In this document: in pieces, positions 46,006 to 46,147 of the stretch
Numbering within the stretch: position 1 is the stretch's first letter
Layout: each line of letters starts with the position of its first letter
Source: a virus
Reading direction: 5' to 3' (one strand)
Virus record (IMG/VR): IMGVR_UViG_3300045135_001080
Span: 1-46,147 of that record
DNA: 46,147 nucleotides
Program-made: the position numbers and the translations under genes
Notes under the pieces: generated by a model
Told to the model about the DNA's origin: nothing
Database searches by the model: none
Seen by the model: the letters and a program-made list of their open reading frames with translations, nothing else

Positions 46006-46147
46006 TCAGGGCTGCTCGCTTTCGCTTTCTTGCAGCCATGCTTCAAGCTCTGCCTTTTCGATAACGCCATCGTTATCTAGGTCGGCCTCTAGGATAGTCT
46101 CCTCCACAATTGCACCTGTGAGTTTTGGCTCGGGGCCAGGTTTTGAA
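46006..46147 (-). CDS. EF-hand protein, C-terminal part (partial)
   Basis: The frame is open to the right window edge, so only the last 46 residues are seen. They contain a textbook EF-hand calcium loop, DLDNDGVIEKAE, with D at 1, 3 and 5, G at 6, I at 8 and E at 12, followed by a helix (LEAWLQESESEQP). The preceding TILEA gives the entering helix. No other gene overlaps it and it ends 21 bases before the 49-residue gene. A single EF-hand at the end of a phage protein suggests a calcium-stabilised virion or lysis-related protein, but the rest of the protein is out of view. Confidence 0.8.
   Translation of the reverse strand, partial: SKPGPEPKLTGAIVEETILEADLDNDGVIEKAELEAWLQESESEQP

Overview
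The window is a stretch of a tailed double-stranded DNA phage genome with a long, non-contractile, lambda/HK97-type (siphovirus) tail. Base composition is AT-rich. The fibre modules, the phage-encoded ribonucleotide reductase, the 2-oxoglutarate oxygenase and several small conserved proteins resemble those of marine phages of Proteobacteria and cyanobacteria. The host cannot be named from the sequence, but near-consensus sigma-70 promoters point to a bacterium with an ordinary housekeeping sigma factor. There are no tRNA or rRNA genes, no integrase, no CRISPR array and no insertion sequence. No gene-free stretch exceeds 300 bases.

Positions 1-4338 (+ strand) are the end of a replication and nucleotide-metabolism operon: the 3' end of a Rad50/SMC-type ATPase, a Hjc-like PD-(D/E)XK nuclease, a FEN-type 5'-3' exonuclease, then nrdA and nrdB. 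The genes are packed end to end. A bidirectional terminator (4337-4369) separates them from everything to the right, which is on the - strand.

Reading the - strand in transcription order (right to left), the window starts inside a small EF-hand protein (46147-46006). Next come two small basic proteins, a conserved beta-rich structural protein, a holin-like membrane protein, a beta-propeller fibre and the large terminase (41853-43157). A consensus promoter (41801-41829) then drives the head unit: HNH protein, portal, a K/P-rich protein, and a prohead protease fused to the major capsid protein with a strong internal ribosome-binding site. That unit ends at an intrinsic terminator (37831-37864). 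Connector, neck, tail terminator and tail tube genes follow.

A second promoter (34245-34273) precedes the tail chaperone pair, which is joined by a -1 frameshift on A-AAT-TTT. The tape measure and lambda-like M, L, K (JAB domain only), I and J homologues follow. The J homologue is a 2343-residue fusion of a J-like base, fibre repeats and an S74 self-cleaving chaperone.

A third promoter (19384-19412) starts a run of ten fibre, adhesin and accessory genes (19363-7243) built from a small set of shuffled modules. A fourth promoter (7201-7229) precedes an unidentified coiled-coil protein, a double-domain 2OG-Fe(II) oxygenase, a small conserved protein and an orphan fibre stem.

The main points of interest are these: a prohead protease-capsid fusion with a nested capsid start; a tail tip protein L with a probable pair of carbohydrate-binding modules inserted between its Fe-S cysteine pairs; four near-identical late promoters; a tandem double 2OG oxygenase; and a modular adhesin repertoire with three paralogous six-repeat propellers, one seven-repeat propeller and shared N-terminal attachment modules.
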